Origin: Leptoclinus maculatus
Lineage: Eukaryota > Chordata > Actinopteri > Perciformes > Stichaeidae
Length of the DNA: 64,000 bases
Direction: 5' to 3'
NCBI GenBank assembly: GCA_032191485.1
Contig: JAVDOI010000005.1
Span: forward strand, 2,006,001 to 2,070,000
A program made the position numbers and the translations under genes. This document shows, one piece after another, positions 1-11,768 of the stretch; the first letter of the stretch is position 1; each line of letters starts with the position of its first letter. The notes below the pieces were generated by a model, which was not told the origin of the DNA, ran no database searches, and worked only from the letters and a program-made list of their open reading frames with translations.

Positions 1-786
1 TGTCCCCAAAAGTGAAAAGTTACTAGCTTCAGAAAAGTGAAAAGTGAATTGTTAAGTCACTGTTAAAACTGTCGTCGTTCAATATTTTTAAGGATTCCAG
101 TTAGAAGTATGTTTGTCTTCCTGGAGTTCAACAGGGTTTTAGTGCTGCATGTGGTTGTTCAAGTGTTAACCATACTCATTTGAGGGGAGTGGCATGATGT
201 TTGACACACAGGCAGCTGTTCTTTTACCTTGTGATTCAACTGTGTACACCAGGGATGCAAATTTGATGTTTCATTGAGGAATTTGCACTTGTTCAAGTGA
301 GTCTCATTTTAAGAAATTAGGCATTTGAAAAACACATTGGCCCTTAAAATTTTTATCTGTGCATGTAATAAATAAAATATCCGGAAGAAAAGAAAAAAAT
401 AATTGCAGTTTGAAAACGTCGTAATATAAGACATTGAATTGCATTTGTTTGTTTTATTTTTCTTATAGCCCTTTTCTCTATTTTGTTTTTTATTTTGACA
501 TTTTGCACATGAAAATGTTTCGATTAGCATGTTTAAACAAATTTGCACAAATAAATGTTTACCTGCTGTACTGTATATGCATGGTGATCTGTTGGCCCAA
601 GTTATGTTTACTTTGGCACCAAGATGGCATAGTATTGAGTGAATTAGACAGAAAAATTATGGCAACAAAGTGACAATCAATGTTATTGAATAGATTTAAA
701 GTTAGAATAGCAGTGGGAATGTGTTGAATTAAGTAACAATGTGCTAAAATGTGAATTGATATCATTTATTTTATTTAGTGAATCCG
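1..786. other. AT-rich intergenic DNA, no gene seen
   Basis: This stretch is AT-rich and carries only short open frames without recognisable domains or splice-site context. I see no RNA gene and no transposon ends. Confidence 0.6.
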
Positions 787-1034
787 ACTCAATTTAACCC
801 AGATAATTAATAAATATGAATCAATTTCACCCAGATATTCAGTAAATATAAATCAATTTCACCCAGATATTCAGTAAATGTAAATCAATTTCACACAGAT
901 ATTCAGTAAATGTAAATCAATTTCACCCAGATATTCAGTAAATGTAAATCAATTTCACCCAGATATTCAGTAAATGTAAATCAATTTCACACAGATATTC
1001 AGTAAATGTAAATCAATTTCACCCAGATATTCAT
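787..1034. repeat. 32-bp tandem repeat, about 8 copies
   Basis: About eight head-to-tail copies of a 32-bp AT-rich unit built around CAATTTCACCCAGATATTCA. The first copy is diverged (GATAATTAATAAAT instead of GATATTCAGTAAAT). Later copies differ mainly by CACCC versus CACAC and by ATA versus GTA at one site, so the inner copies are more alike than the edge copies, as expected of unequal exchange. There is no coding potential. Confidence 0.9.
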
Positions 1035-1301
1035 TCATTTACATATTTTTTTTGTTTAGATCTAATTAATTGATTCAATACTTTTTACTCAAAGTTGTAG
1101 TACTTAAAATCGAATCAATTATATTACGTGTCACTTTGTTGCCATCATTTTTTTAAGTAACCATTGTCAAGAGTTTTTAGAGTGTAGAGGGCAGCCTGTG
1201 ATGTTACAGCTGCAGACACCCTCCCCCTCCACTGATGTCCTTTTTAACAGTGCATTTGAATTGTAAAGCCATCATTTGATACCATGATCATTTTGTATTT
1301 T

Positions 1302-1619
1302 TTACAGTTTTTCTATCCTGGAAGTGTTAGCATCAGTGATCGTAGTGCTCACACACAGTGCAGCCCACGTCAGCCATGTTGGTGCCAAGTTGTTGCCAGA
1401 CACATGTAAGCCCTGTTCCTCATCAAGCTGACTAGATTCACGGGGCAATACTCCCTGTTCAATGAGTGCAGTGACTACCTTAGCTCTAAGTTGACCTTTC
1501 CTAAGGGAAGTTTGAGCAATTTCAATATGGTACTGCTCTGCAATCGTCAGGAGCTGGGCTTTGGTACATTGAGCCAGCTGCTCTATTGTAGGACCTTCAC
1601 TGATCTCATCAGAGTTCAT
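1302..1619 (-). pseudogene. Retroelement gag-like N-terminal fragment (SAP-like helix region)
   Basis: A 105-codon minus-strand frame starts with Met at 1619. Residues 8-60 (GPTIEQLAQCTKAQLLTIAE, then LRKGQLRAKVVTALIEQGVLP) resemble the SAP-like helical N-terminus found in gag-type proteins of many fish LTR retroelements, with the pattern 'L..C.K..LL.IA.HY' and 'LI..GVLP'. The frame loses this character after about residue 75 and ends at 1302 without protease, reverse transcriptase or integrase nearby, so it is a truncated remnant. The family assignment rests on recalled pattern similarity only. It could also be a domesticated single-exon gene, but the abrupt end argues against that. Confidence 0.5.
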
Positions 1620-2652
1620 TGTGAAATCACAAAAACAACTTTATGTGGAACAAATCACTACAAGGTAGCACACAGAAAAATGGGCTCCCCCTAAGTAAGC
1701 CAAACCAGTAACACAAAGTAACACTACCACACAGAAATAGTGCTACCAACCAGCACAGCTTACCTACACAAAATCAGAGATTAATTGAAATGCACCAAGC
1801 ACTAGGCGGTCTATACAAGAGCAGTTACTTAACTATTTCAGGCCACACAGTATAGAAATAATGTTAACAGTACTCTTACCCCTACGATACACTGAAATCT
1901 TAAACACTACTTTTCTACCTCCACTGAGAAGACAGTAGGTTCCACAAAATGTAGTCCCTGCAAGAAGTATGAGACTACCTGAACACAAAGCTCACGCAGA
2001 TAATAGAAAAGTATGAGCACTGGCTTACTAAGCCAGCCAGACGAATCAGGGTCAATTAAATTACAGCCTAGCATTTAACAAAAACTAGTGTTCACAACAA
2101 ACAAAATGTCTCCACTCTTACTACTCACACAGTGTACAGCATGGCCAGCAAATGCCACCACATACTATCCTGAGGAATGAACATTTCAAACTGACCTATT
2201 CTTGAACTTACCTGGTTTCCTCTCTACCTAAGAAACTGTAGTTCTATCTGGCTAAACCTCAACTAGTCTTCGTTGGCTTTCCCGGGCACGCCAGGGGCCA
2301 CCCCAGGGTTACCGCACCAAAAACAATAAAGTGGTGCTGGTCTCTCCAACACCCGCAGGCTTTCTTAACCAGGCAAGCTAAAAAAATCGGTCACTAAAAA
2401 TTCTACCTTAAGTGGTGACATCAGCCTGAACCTACTAACTAAGTCTAGGAGTAAAAAAATTACCTCTGATGAAGTGTCTACTAAGGTCCTCTCCAGAGGT
2501 CGAGCAGAACCAGGGTGGAGGTTCTTTGCCTCACCCAACTGATCCACGGACCTGAACCTCTCAAGGACAGACCAGTTTAGCCATTTTGACCAATCACAGG
2601 ACAGCTTGTTCCTGCTGCCGGCTGTTCTAACGAATTGTGTGTGAGAAACATG
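1620..2652 (-). mobile_element. Possible 5' leader/LTR part of the same retroelement
   Basis: This segment lies directly upstream of the gag-like fragment on the minus strand. Its far end, read on the minus strand from 2652, begins TGTTTCTCACACACAATTCG, and it contains a GC-rich patch near 2280-2325 unlike its AT-rich surroundings. Those traits suit an LTR plus leader, but I found no second LTR, no clear primer binding site and no target duplication. Treat the boundaries as rough. Confidence 0.22.
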
Positions 2653-2659
2653 GTTCACG

Positions 2660-3117
2660 TTTTAAACTGGACTTGTGTTGACTTTATTAAAACACTAAAC
2701 TATGAAAAATAAAATAAAAGCACTTGCATGTTGTGGAAGAAACTTGAAATATACATAATCAAATATTTGACTTTAAATGATTGTTTGTTGTTATACCTGA
2801 TAAACACTTAAAAGGATCCATCATGAGTGAATGTTACTTACTAATACTAATAACCCTCCTGTTATTTCTACCCCGATACATCCAGAATACGTGACTATGA
2901 TCAAATCTGCAAGTCGGCATGAAACCAGATCTTTTTGGTTTTTATTATTTCATACAGAAGCTCTTTCTTAGCTCTTTCTTACCGTTCCCAACATGAGAAG
3001 CTTCATCTTCATCAGTTCCATGTGTAGTACCACCCTCATGCCCGACTTCACTTCGGGTGCTTCCCCAGGTGGGGTCCCAGTGAACACCTGCATATTCCAG
3101 ACATGTGGACTGTCCAT
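2660..3117. other. Intergenic DNA, nothing recognised
   Basis: AT-rich sequence with several AATAAA hexamers (near 2708-2716) but no exon structure, RNA gene or repeat that I recognise. Confidence 0.5.
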
Positions 3118-3255
3118 CATTGTCTCGTATATATCTGTAACCACTTATTGTTCAGGGTCACAGGGGGCTGGTAACAGATCCCACATTGGGTTCACCTGGA
3201 CTGGTCTCCAGACTATCAAACAGAGACGACCATTCACCCTCACTAGTCCACCACT
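3118..3255 (+). repeat. Degraded common teleost interspersed repeat
   Basis: The text around TCTGTAACCACTTATTGTTC, AGGGTCACAGGGGGCTGG and the later CAGAGACGACCATTCACCCT matches the familiar fish repeat phrase 'taaccgcttatcc...agggtcgcggggggctgga...acaaccattcacactcac'. It is only a decayed piece. The open frame across it (2993-3289) is incidental. Confidence 0.5.
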
Positions 3256-3587
3256 GAGCAGCCCCCGTCTGAAGGGACAGCGTCCATGAAATAAACCAGA
3301 CATTCATCATGTGAAGACCAAAAAGTTTATTTGTCTTTAAGTGTTTGAATGCAACAAATCAGAATGCAGAAAGGAGATCTGGGCGTTTTTTGTTTGGAAA
3401 AAAATAGTAAAAATGTTCACGTTAAAGAAAAAGAAGCTGATGTTTGACGTTTGTGTCGACGTTTCAGTTTCTTTACTGACGAACAAATCCGAAGCCTTGA
3501 AGTCCGAAGCAGTGATTGGTCGATCTGCAACAATGTTAGTGACATCACTTCCTGTCGGTCTGCTCGGTGAGGAGGGTCTTTGTTTCA

Positions 3588-4018
<431 letters not shown>

Positions 4019-4026
4019 CTGGACAG

Positions 4027-5190
4027 AACACTGGATTCAAACTGGTATCGACACTGGAGTCAAACTGTCTATCACTGGAGTCAAACTGTCTCTACTGGAT
4101 TCAAACTGTCTATCACTGGATTCAAACTGTCTCTATCACTGGATTCAAACTGTCTATCACTGGATTCAAACTGTCTCTATCACTGGATTCAAACTGTCTC
4201 TATCACTGGATTCAAACTGTCTATCACTGGATTCAAACTGTCTATCACTGGATTCAAACTGTCTCTACTGGATTCAAACTGTCTATCACTGGATTCAAAC
4301 TGTCTATCACTGGATTCAAACTGTCTCTATCACTGGATTCAAACTGTCTATCACTGGATTCAAACTGTCTATCACTGGATTCAATTTGTCTCTATCACTG
4401 GATTCAAACTGTCTCTATCACTGGATTCAAACTGTCTATCACTGGATTCAATTTGTCTCTATCACTGGATTCAAACTGTCTATCACTGGATTCAAACTGT
4501 CTATCACTGGATTCAATTTGTCTCTATCACTGGATTCAAACTGTCTCTATCACTGGATTCAAACTGTCTATCACTGGATTCAATTTATCTCTATCACTGG
4601 ATTCAAACTGTCTCTATCACTGGATTCAAACTGTCTATCACTGGATTCAATTTGTCTCTATCACTGGATTCAAACTGTCTCTATCACTGGATTCAAACTG
4701 TCTATCACTGGATTCAAACTGTCTATCACTGGATTCAAACTGTCTATCACTGGATTCAAACTGTCTATCACTGGATTCAAACTGTCTATCACTGGATTCA
4801 AACTGTCTCTATCACTGGATTCAAACTGTCTCTACTGGATTCAAACTGTCTCTATCACTGGATTCAAACTGTCTCTACTGGATTCAAACTGTCTCTATCA
4901 CTGGATTCAAACTGTCTCTACTGGATTCAAACTGTCTCTATCACTGGATTCAAACTGTCTCTACTGGATTCAAACTGTCTCTATCACTGGATTCAAACTG
5001 TCTCTACTGGATTCAAACTGTCTCTATCACTGGATTCAAACTGTCTCTACTGGATTCAAACTGTCTCTATCACTGGATTCAAACTGTCTCTACTGGATTC
5101 AAACTGTCTATCACTGGATTCAAACTGTCTCTACTGGATTCAAACTGTCTATCACTGGATTCAAACTGTCTCTATCACTGGATTCACAAC
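4027..5190. repeat. 1.2-kb minisatellite, 20/21/23-bp unit, more than 50 copies
   Basis: A tandem array of ACTGGATTCAAACTGTCT with a variable spacer: ATC gives a 21-bp unit, CTATC gives 23 bp, and CT gives 20 bp. A subset carries CAATTTGTCT instead of CAAACTGTCT. From about 4800 to 5110 the 23- and 20-bp forms alternate strictly, giving a 43-bp higher-order unit. The array begins right beside the acceptor of the ankyrin exon at 4018, so it sits in what would be that gene's upstream intron. Long open frames across it are spurious. Confidence 0.95.
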
Positions 5191-6230
5191 AGAGCCAGTG
5201 TTTGATTTTCACAGTTTCTTCTCTTGACCAAATAAATCACTCTGAGGAGGTATGGTATAAAGATTGATTCAACCAGAGACAAAAGATCCCCAGAACGACA
5301 ACCACAATAACAACAACAATACATGGAGTACTTTTAATTATTTGCATCAATGTCTTAACATTTTCGAGCATTTTGAGCGACACAGAGATCAAAGATCAGA
5401 GCTCAATGTACTCTGATCTTCTGAACAGTAGCTAATTTCTCCGCTGACATTATACTGAACAATTCTATCAACACAGTGGTGGACAAACTACATCAAACAA
5501 TACCACATCCATCAATTAAAAAAAAAATGTTTTGGTAATTTTCTGACATCAGTTTGGGCTTCAAAAACTTGTGGTAGTAACTTATTACCATTTTCTGACA
5601 TCTTATCATCATTCGATTTGTCAATTGAAAACACAACTGACACTTTCTTAGATGACAATAAGTGTTAGTTGCGGCTCTGCATCAATGAGGTTGAGTGATT
5701 TAAAAAGCTTTTACTTTGAAGGTCTACACTTGATTGCCCCCTGTTACACCCCCCCACAACTAACTCTGCCAAATATGTCCTTGAGCAACGATTCAACAAT
5801 CACTTGACTAGCCAGCTAACTCTGCCCCAAACTACAGGGAGATATAACGACCCCCCCCCCCATTGGAGAAATCAATAACAATCAGTCAAAAAAAGAAAAA
5901 GTTAAAATCTAACTCGACACGAATCATCAGACACTGGAGACGTAAAGGCATCCGAGGAGACGTAAAGGCATCTTCTTATTGTCATTCAATAAGTGAGCTC
6001 AAAGATCGGACAAAGATGTGAACTTTGTCCGAGCCCCTTATTCGCTTTTAGCCTGGTGAATAAAGTGGGCCCAGACACCATGGGATTCTACATTGTCTTC
6101 TGATTAATTAACATTACTGCCACTCTGTTTGTCGACCCCCGACCCCCCCACCCCCTTTTCTCCCTCTGTCCCCTGCGTTTCTGCGGTTTCGACATGTGTG
6201 CTGAACTTAAGAACTTAATGGGGAACGTTC
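5191..6230. other. Intergenic DNA, no gene seen
   Basis: No convincing exon. It contains a poly-C run near 5851-5861, a short direct duplication of GGAGACGTAAAGGCATC near 5937-5972, and a C-rich patch near 6135-6160. Confidence 0.5.
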
Positions 6231-6255
6231 AGGACACAATTAGCAATTGTGTCCT
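6231..6255. repeat. Perfect 11-bp-stem palindrome
   Basis: AGGACACAATT and AATTGTGTCCT pair perfectly around an AGC loop. A shortened echo (ACACAATTGCTAATTGTG) follows immediately, so the local sequence was probably duplicated and trimmed. Confidence 0.85.
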
Positions 6256-6279
6256 GAACACAATTGCTAATTGTGACAT

Positions 6280-6311
6280 GCCCTCAGAAGACAGCCATGT
6301 CTTCTGAGGGC
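6280..6311. repeat. Perfect 14-bp-stem palindrome
   Basis: GCCCTCAGAAGACA pairs with TGTCTTCTGAGGGC around a GCCA loop. It lies 25 bp after the previous palindrome. There is no T-run, and the element is not in a transcript that I can recognise. Confidence 0.9.
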
Positions 6312-6849
6312 TCCCGTCCGTCGTTTCATCCTCCCTTAACAAAGAAGGGGGATCTTAAAGCAAAAGGAATAGCATATGAGGCTGTAATGCTCTCGGATTT
6401 GTCCTGCCCACATTCTCAGAGAGATCATAGACTTCTTGGTTGATTAGAAAAGTGTGAGAAATGGACAGAAGTCTTTTAATTAATGATCTGGTCCGGGGAA
6501 ACTAGGCAGGAAGGAGAGATAATTGAGGGCTGGGTTAGAGGTGGAGGACGCTGAACCCCTTTTCTTATTTTTTATTATATCACTGTTATGAGGAACTTTC
6601 ATAACAATGGCTGTAAATTAGCTTTTAGTTCACCACTCTTTAATTATGTTTTTTGAGTTTAAGATTTTAGCGAAGAGGAGAATTTCCCAAACTGAGCTCA
6701 TGCATTATTTAATTTGCTCTGTGCTTCAATAGAAATTGAAAAGTCACTATCTATCCCCAAATAGTGTAAAACGATGGTAATTGAGCCTATAGCCAATTAC
6801 CATGTTACAAACTGGGTATCTGTGGTAACATTGTCACCGTTGGGGTTTT
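6312..6849. other. Intergenic DNA, nothing recognised
   Basis: Unremarkable AT-rich sequence without exon structure or transposon ends. Confidence 0.5.
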
Positions 6850-7317
6850 GCTATGTGTGTGTGTCTCTCTCCTCATCATGCTCATTCCCTCCACCTGTGC
6901 CTAATCACCTGCCCCTGGTTTTTCCCTCTGCAAACCCCACTCATCTCCACTCACCTGCCGGCAATCCGCTCATCACCCCTCACCTACTTATACTCCCCTG
7001 CTTGCCCTGTTCCAGTGCCGGATTATCATTTGTTACCTTTTCCTCCCCGTGGACTCGTCGCTCTCCTGTGGTTTTCTTTCATGTTGACCCTCTGCGTTCC
7101 ACGGTTTGTGACTTTGCCTTTTTGTGTCCAAGCCTTTTGTGACTTTGCTTTTTATTTCAGTTTGGATTTCCCTCGCTCGCTTGTTTTGGTTTTTGTCCTT
7201 GACTGCTAAATGCCCAGTAAAGCCGTGTTTTTCACCTCACCTTGTTTCCTGTGTCTGAGTCTGCACCTGAGTCTCTGCTCTACACTTAAACCCACACGCA
7301 ACCCCGTGAACCGTCAC
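6850..7317 (+). mobile_element. Retroelement-end-like sequence (LTR or 3' UTR piece)
   Basis: This pyrimidine-rich block has the layout seen in many fish retroelement termini: CACCTGTGCCTAATCACCTG, then CTTATACTCCCCTGCTTG, a GACTTTG-rich stretch, GCCCAGTAAAGCCGTG as a variant polyadenylation region, and a tail of TGAGTCTGCACCTGAGTCTC ending CCGTCACA. No paired repeat, coding part or target duplication was found, so family and limits are uncertain. The overlapping open frames at 6774-7209 lack domain character. Confidence 0.35.
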
Positions 7318-7562
7318 AAACATACCCGGAAACAATATTGTGTAATAGTTTTTTTGCCATTACATACACATAAAAAAATTGATTGTGTGCATCAAGAGAA
7401 AGGTAACTATAAGAAATGTCCATCAGCCACAGTGGCTGGTGAAAATCCAAAGTATTTTTGGATTTTCTTTCAATGCAGCTGGTGGAGAAAACCCAACATA
7501 ACCACAGTTTAAGTCCTCTGGCATCTTTCTGGCCAGCCATCTTGGCAGTAATATCCATTTCA

Positions 7563-8167
7563 TCATCCGCGTTTGCTTCCAGCAGATGTCAAGTCTCGCC
7601 GCGTCATCCCGGGCTTCCAGTACTCCCTCAGAGTGGGAACATATGTGCCGTGTTTGGTCTTGTAGTAGCGCTTCATGAACAGCTGAGGGAGACAGTTAGA
7701 AAAAACACAGATGACGGATCAAACTTTATTGAAATATCAGCACAAATGTGAGGAGAGCAATATTTATTCTACCAGTGAAAACACTTTCCATTGACCGTTA
7801 GGGTGTTATTTGGTCAATTTAAAAGGCTTAAAGTCGCTTTGGTTTAAATGGGACATCTGTTTGAAATGACACATAGAGTTAATAATCTTTCTCTGTTAGC
7901 CTACAATCATGTTACAAAGAAGTCTTGATGAAATCAACTCCTCAGGATGAATTTTGCCAGATTTACTTTTCTTTTAAATGAATCAGGTATTCAAGGTATG
8001 TACTTAGTTTGAAGCACATACCTTTCGTTCTTGATTAATGAAAACATTCTTGGCAAATGCTTTTCTCATGTTTGGAGGATACATACCCTTTCTTTGAAGT
8101 TCTTCGTCGCCTCGTCCTCAGAATCAGCGACGTAGTCGTCAGCGTCTCCTGGAAGGCCCGACGTCAT
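7563..8167 (-). CDS. Small two-exon gene, 66-aa protein of unknown function
   Basis: I do not recognise this gene. On the minus strand, coding exon 8167-8087 (81 nt) starts at ATG and reads MTSGLPGDADDYVADSEDEA, then TKNFKER, ending at donor GTATGT. The second exon, 7682-7563 (acceptor ...CTCCCTCAG), continues in phase 0 with LFMKRYYKTKHGTYVPTLRE, YWKPGMTRRDL, TSAGSKRG and a TGA. The product is 66 residues with an acidic first half (DDYVADSEDEA) and a basic, aromatic second half. It has no signal peptide or membrane span. A possible acceptor (TTTGTGTGCAG) just upstream of the ATG suggests a 5' non-coding exon. The clean splice sites and balanced sequence favour a real gene. A surviving piece of a larger gene is possible. 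Confidence 0.55.
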
Positions 8168-8306
8168 GCTGGCGAGAAGCTGCACACAAAGACGAGCTGA
8201 CTGCAGGTTATTTCCACAGAAAATGTCGAGAAAAAAAGCTTTGCTCACACACACACGTGCTGCTGAATTATATAAAATGACTGATTGAAAACACGACATG
8301 TCTGTC

Positions 8307-8997
8307 AAGGCCCTGTCACACTATTGCGCATGAGAAAAACGTATGAGTTGCGTATGCAAATTCCCCAAAAAAACTTTCATACGCACAAAAACCCCTTGAA
8401 AATACAGAATGTTTCGTATACTTACCGTATTGAACCTATGATAAGCGTATGAGTAGCGTATCGCCAGCGTAAGACCAGCGTATCGGCAGTGTACCGCTAT
8501 CACGTGACAAAGTGCCGATAAGCATATTTCCTATAATGCCTGGATGTGGTGAATTGCCAAATCGATCCACGAAGAACTGAAGAAGAGCTCAAAATGGGAG
8601 TATATATATATACACTTTCTCAATACGCTAGCTGTACGGTACACCTTCATACCAGGTATGGACAGCGAATGGCCAGCGTACTCCACCTATGAGTAACGTA
8701 CCTCTGACGTTACTCTCTCGTATTCAGCGTATGCCGATCGTATGCTTAGCGTATAAACCATACGTCCGCACACGCACAACTTTTTTTAAGCATGCTTAAA
8801 AAAACGTTTCTGCCTCGCCGTATGCCAGCGTATGCCGGCGTATGCCAGCGTATGCCAGCGTATGCCACCGTGCTTGAAACGTATACAACCTATGCCTAAC
8901 GTACCCCTAGCGTCTGTCACCGTATACCAGCGTATGAGTGATATTTTTCATACGCTCGCATACGCTAGTACGATACGCAATAGTGTGACAGGGCCTT
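8307..8997. mobile_element. MITE-like DNA transposon with 22-bp inverted termini
   Basis: The ends are perfect inverted repeats of 22 bp (AAGGCCCTGTCACACTATTG followed by CG at the left; the complement ends at 8997). The interior is non-coding and densely packed with CGTATG/CATACG motifs in both orientations, including a short direct array of GCGTATGCCA-type units near 8818-8870. There is no transposase and no obvious target duplication beyond one or two bases, so the superfamily is not fixed. It lies just upstream of the 66-aa gene. Confidence 0.8.
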
Positions 8998-9280
8998 TAC
9001 CTACAAGTGACATGAAACGTGTTGCCTAAAAATCCACTTCCCGTCTGCGTCTTTGTATTATAATTGCTCCAATAACAGCTTCTTCCTCTGCATGTAGGCT
9101 GTAGTAGAATTATAAAATGCAGAATTTATCTACACAACAGCTGCTAGTATAGACAACAAGGTCAGGAACACCTGTAATGTGTTATTCATGTTGAAATTAA
9201 CCTGGTAGCTGATCTATAATCAAGGCTGTTTGTTTTCTTCCGGTGATGTGACTGTGCTAAGACCCAATCAAGTAGCAAAC

Positions 9281-9475
9281 ACTGGTACATACGTCATCGT
9301 TTTCAAAGGTCTCCGGTTCTGCGCCTGTCCACACTACCACATAACCCCATAGTTTTCAAACTTACACGGCGTCGCTAGCGTTTGCAAACTCCTTCGTTTG
9401 AGGTGCTCTAAGTAGTGTGGACGCTAGTCGGAAATGGAATAAGAGAAATGGAAACGTAGTAGTGTGGATGAGCAT
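9281..9475. repeat. MITE remnant with internal inverted CCACACTA/TAGTGTGG pairs
   Basis: The block runs from about CATACGTCATCGTTTTCAAA to ACGTAGTAGTGTGGATGAGC. GTCCACACTAC near 9329 is answered by GTAGTGTGGAC near 9412 and GTAGTGTGGAT near 9459. This wording, together with GTTTTCAAAC, is typical of a short non-autonomous element family in fish genomes. Exact ends are unclear. Confidence 0.45.
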
Positions 9476-10344
9476 AAAACTGCACCTGTCAGGCTATCAT
9501 GTCTTACTTATCGTTGTCACATCTGTTTTGCAAAGAGTAAATCATTATAAGTGAAGAGGTAACTTTAAAGAGATTTTGTTATTTGTGATGGTGGTGCTAC
9601 ATAGTTACAAGGTCAATAGACACCATGAGTTATACTCACGGGACAATGAATATCTACAGCAAATTACCAACAGCAACACAATCCTCAAACTACAGTGAAC
9701 TAACGACTAAATATTGCAAATACTGAGCTAGAACTACACAGATATACACAACTAAATTGGTAGAGGTGCACTCTTTGGGTGAACAATTCCTTTCATGTTG
9801 AAACAAATTCAATGAAATATACCTTCCCTTCCTTTATGAACGTTTCCCCTGATACATGTAACCATATCTCACACTCATGGCTTGACATTCAAATCTATTA
9901 GCAAAGCATTTAAATTAAACCAAAATGTCTTTGCTTTGTTTTAACTAGCGCAGCAGTTATATGATAGTTCTGGCTTGATGCCTCTCAGCATCTCCTCACC
10001 AATAATGTCCTGGTGTGTCGCCTCAATAACTCTTATGACTCTGAGCAAATCATTTTCTTTAGCACAGATGTGGCTGTCGAACCTGGAGGGACTCCATCTC
10101 ATATTGACCATAAAATATTAAACACTGACAGTATGAAAACATAGCTGCAACTTCAGAGCTGCATCCTTATATGTCAATGCAGTGAGGACAGGTGGAGAGA
10201 ATACAACTTAACCAACCTTTGAAGCCTTCTGGGTAAAGATTAAGTTTCTCTTTAAAAAATGTTTAAACATTTTTAGAAATTGGCTTAATGTGAGTGTTCA
10301 ATAAGGAGATTAATATGACATTTGTACGGTAAATATGTATCTAG
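9476..10344. other. Intergenic DNA, nothing recognised
   Basis: No exon-like segment or repeat that I recognise. Confidence 0.45.
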
Positions 10345-10402
10345 AGCCAGCAAGTTAGCTTAGCTTAGTATGAAGACTGGAAACAGCTAACCTGACTGAC
10401 TA
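10345..10402 (+). repeat. Short piece of a common fish repeat (TTAGCTTAGCTTAG)
   Basis: AGTTAGCTTAGCTTAGTATG followed by AAGACTGGAAACAGCTAACC matches a very common teleost repeat phrase. Only this core is preserved. Confidence 0.5.
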
Positions 10403-10889
10403 TTTTTTGGCCAAGAAGTAGTCAGAGCTGTTTTGGAGTAGAACTAGCTGTAAAAACAACACTGATTACCACTTTATAAAGCTATCATGTGGAATGTGTG
10501 AAAGGGTCTAAAGTGCATTTGTGTGTGTTGCATGTTTTTTATCTGAAATGTTTTCCCTCTGCATGTTTTCCCAATTGATCCCAGTTTGGGATCAATTAGA
10601 ATTTCCATACATCCATTCATCCACCTAAGCTATTCTGTTTGTATATAGAAGGGGTTTATCCAATTTACTGAGAAGTAAATTAAATGATTTTTTTTTCTAT
10701 TATGAATGCAATTTTGCACCAAACCCTTGCTCTAAACCCTTGAAGAGATACTCCATCAACTGATTACAGTACATGTTCCTTGCAACTGAGGACTCCTACT
10801 GAACAATAGAATGGCGTGGGGCACTACACAGTGACTCATATAGTCAAGGATGTGTGTGAGGCAATATGGAGTTGCCTTCTGGAGGACTA

Positions 10890-11440
10890 CATGCCTGTTC
10901 CCAAGGAGAAAAACTGGTGGAGGATTGATAAAGATTTGAATACCCTCGAGGCCTTTCCAAAAATGCTTCGGTGCAATTGATTGGAAGCATGTTATAACCC
11001 AAGACCTAGCTAGGAAACCTTCACCATTGTTTTCCTTGCCTCGGAAGATGCCCACTACCGCTTCTGGATGGTCAACTTGGGAGTATATGGAAGAAACAGT
11101 GGTGGGGGAATGCTGACTGTCTCTGCTATCCCCCATTTCTTTATGGCAGATGAGGCATTCCCCCTCAGAAGAGACATGCTGAGACCCTGCACTGGGCAAA
11201 CAAAGGGAATGAAGCAGGTCTTCAGCTGCATGCTTTCGCACACATGGAGAATGGTTGAGTGCTCTTTTGGTATCTTGAGAGTGGAGGCTGTATCGGGGGG
11301 TGCTTTGTGTCTCTTCAGAGGTTGCAGAGAGAATTGTGCAAGCAACCAGTATGCTCCACAACTTCATGAGGTGGAAAGATTTGTCTGTGACTGCAGTGTG
11401 CAGTGCAAGCAGAGCATTTCCTTGGTGCCCAGGACATCAG
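10890..11440 (+). pseudogene. PIF/Harbinger transposase relic (DDE_Tnp_4)
   Basis: Translating across frames gives, in order, FQKCFGAIDWKHV (near 10,960-11,000; the first catalytic Asp lies in the usual GAIDGKHV motif), FLASEDAHYRFWMVNLGVYG (near 11,030-11,090; second catalytic Asp in DAHYRF), MADEAFPLRRDMLRPCTG (near 11,142-11,195) and RMVECSFGIL (near 11,250-11,280; the conserved Glu). These are the hallmark motifs, in order, of Harbinger transposases and the HARBI1 family. The pieces lie in different frames separated by stops, and the N-terminal half and MADF partner are missing. It is therefore a dead internal fragment of a DNA transposon. Confidence 0.75.
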
Positions 11441-11768
11441 AAGGGTTAGAAGCAACAATGCCACCAGAAGCCATTGCTGTAAAACAAAAGACGCTGGATG
11501 CGACCAGGGGGCAACCTCTGGTTCTGACAAGTGAAGCCAATGTGGAAGTGCCTTAAACCTAATGGCCATCAAAAGGCACCTCTGGTTGCAAAAACAAGTC
11601 CGGTAGTATGTAGTTGCAAGTCTTCTTCAATACAGCATGATGTTCATTTAGTAAATTATGGTCCATTTAGAGTCAAATAGACCATAAAGCAGAGTATGCT
11701 TTAGGGCGGGGCTACACAGTGATTGACAGACCGCTATCAGAGCCGATTACGGCTTTTCTATTACTCTT

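Noticed and set aside
787..1034. CRISPR-like array
   Set aside because: The repeats are contiguous without unique spacers, the genome is eukaryotic, and there are no cas genes.
2993..3289. 98-codon plus-strand frame
   Set aside because: It overlies a degraded interspersed repeat and lacks homology or codon character.
10756..11367. 203-codon minus-strand frame as a gene
   Set aside because: It is antisense to the Harbinger transposase relic, whose catalytic motifs are on the plus strand.
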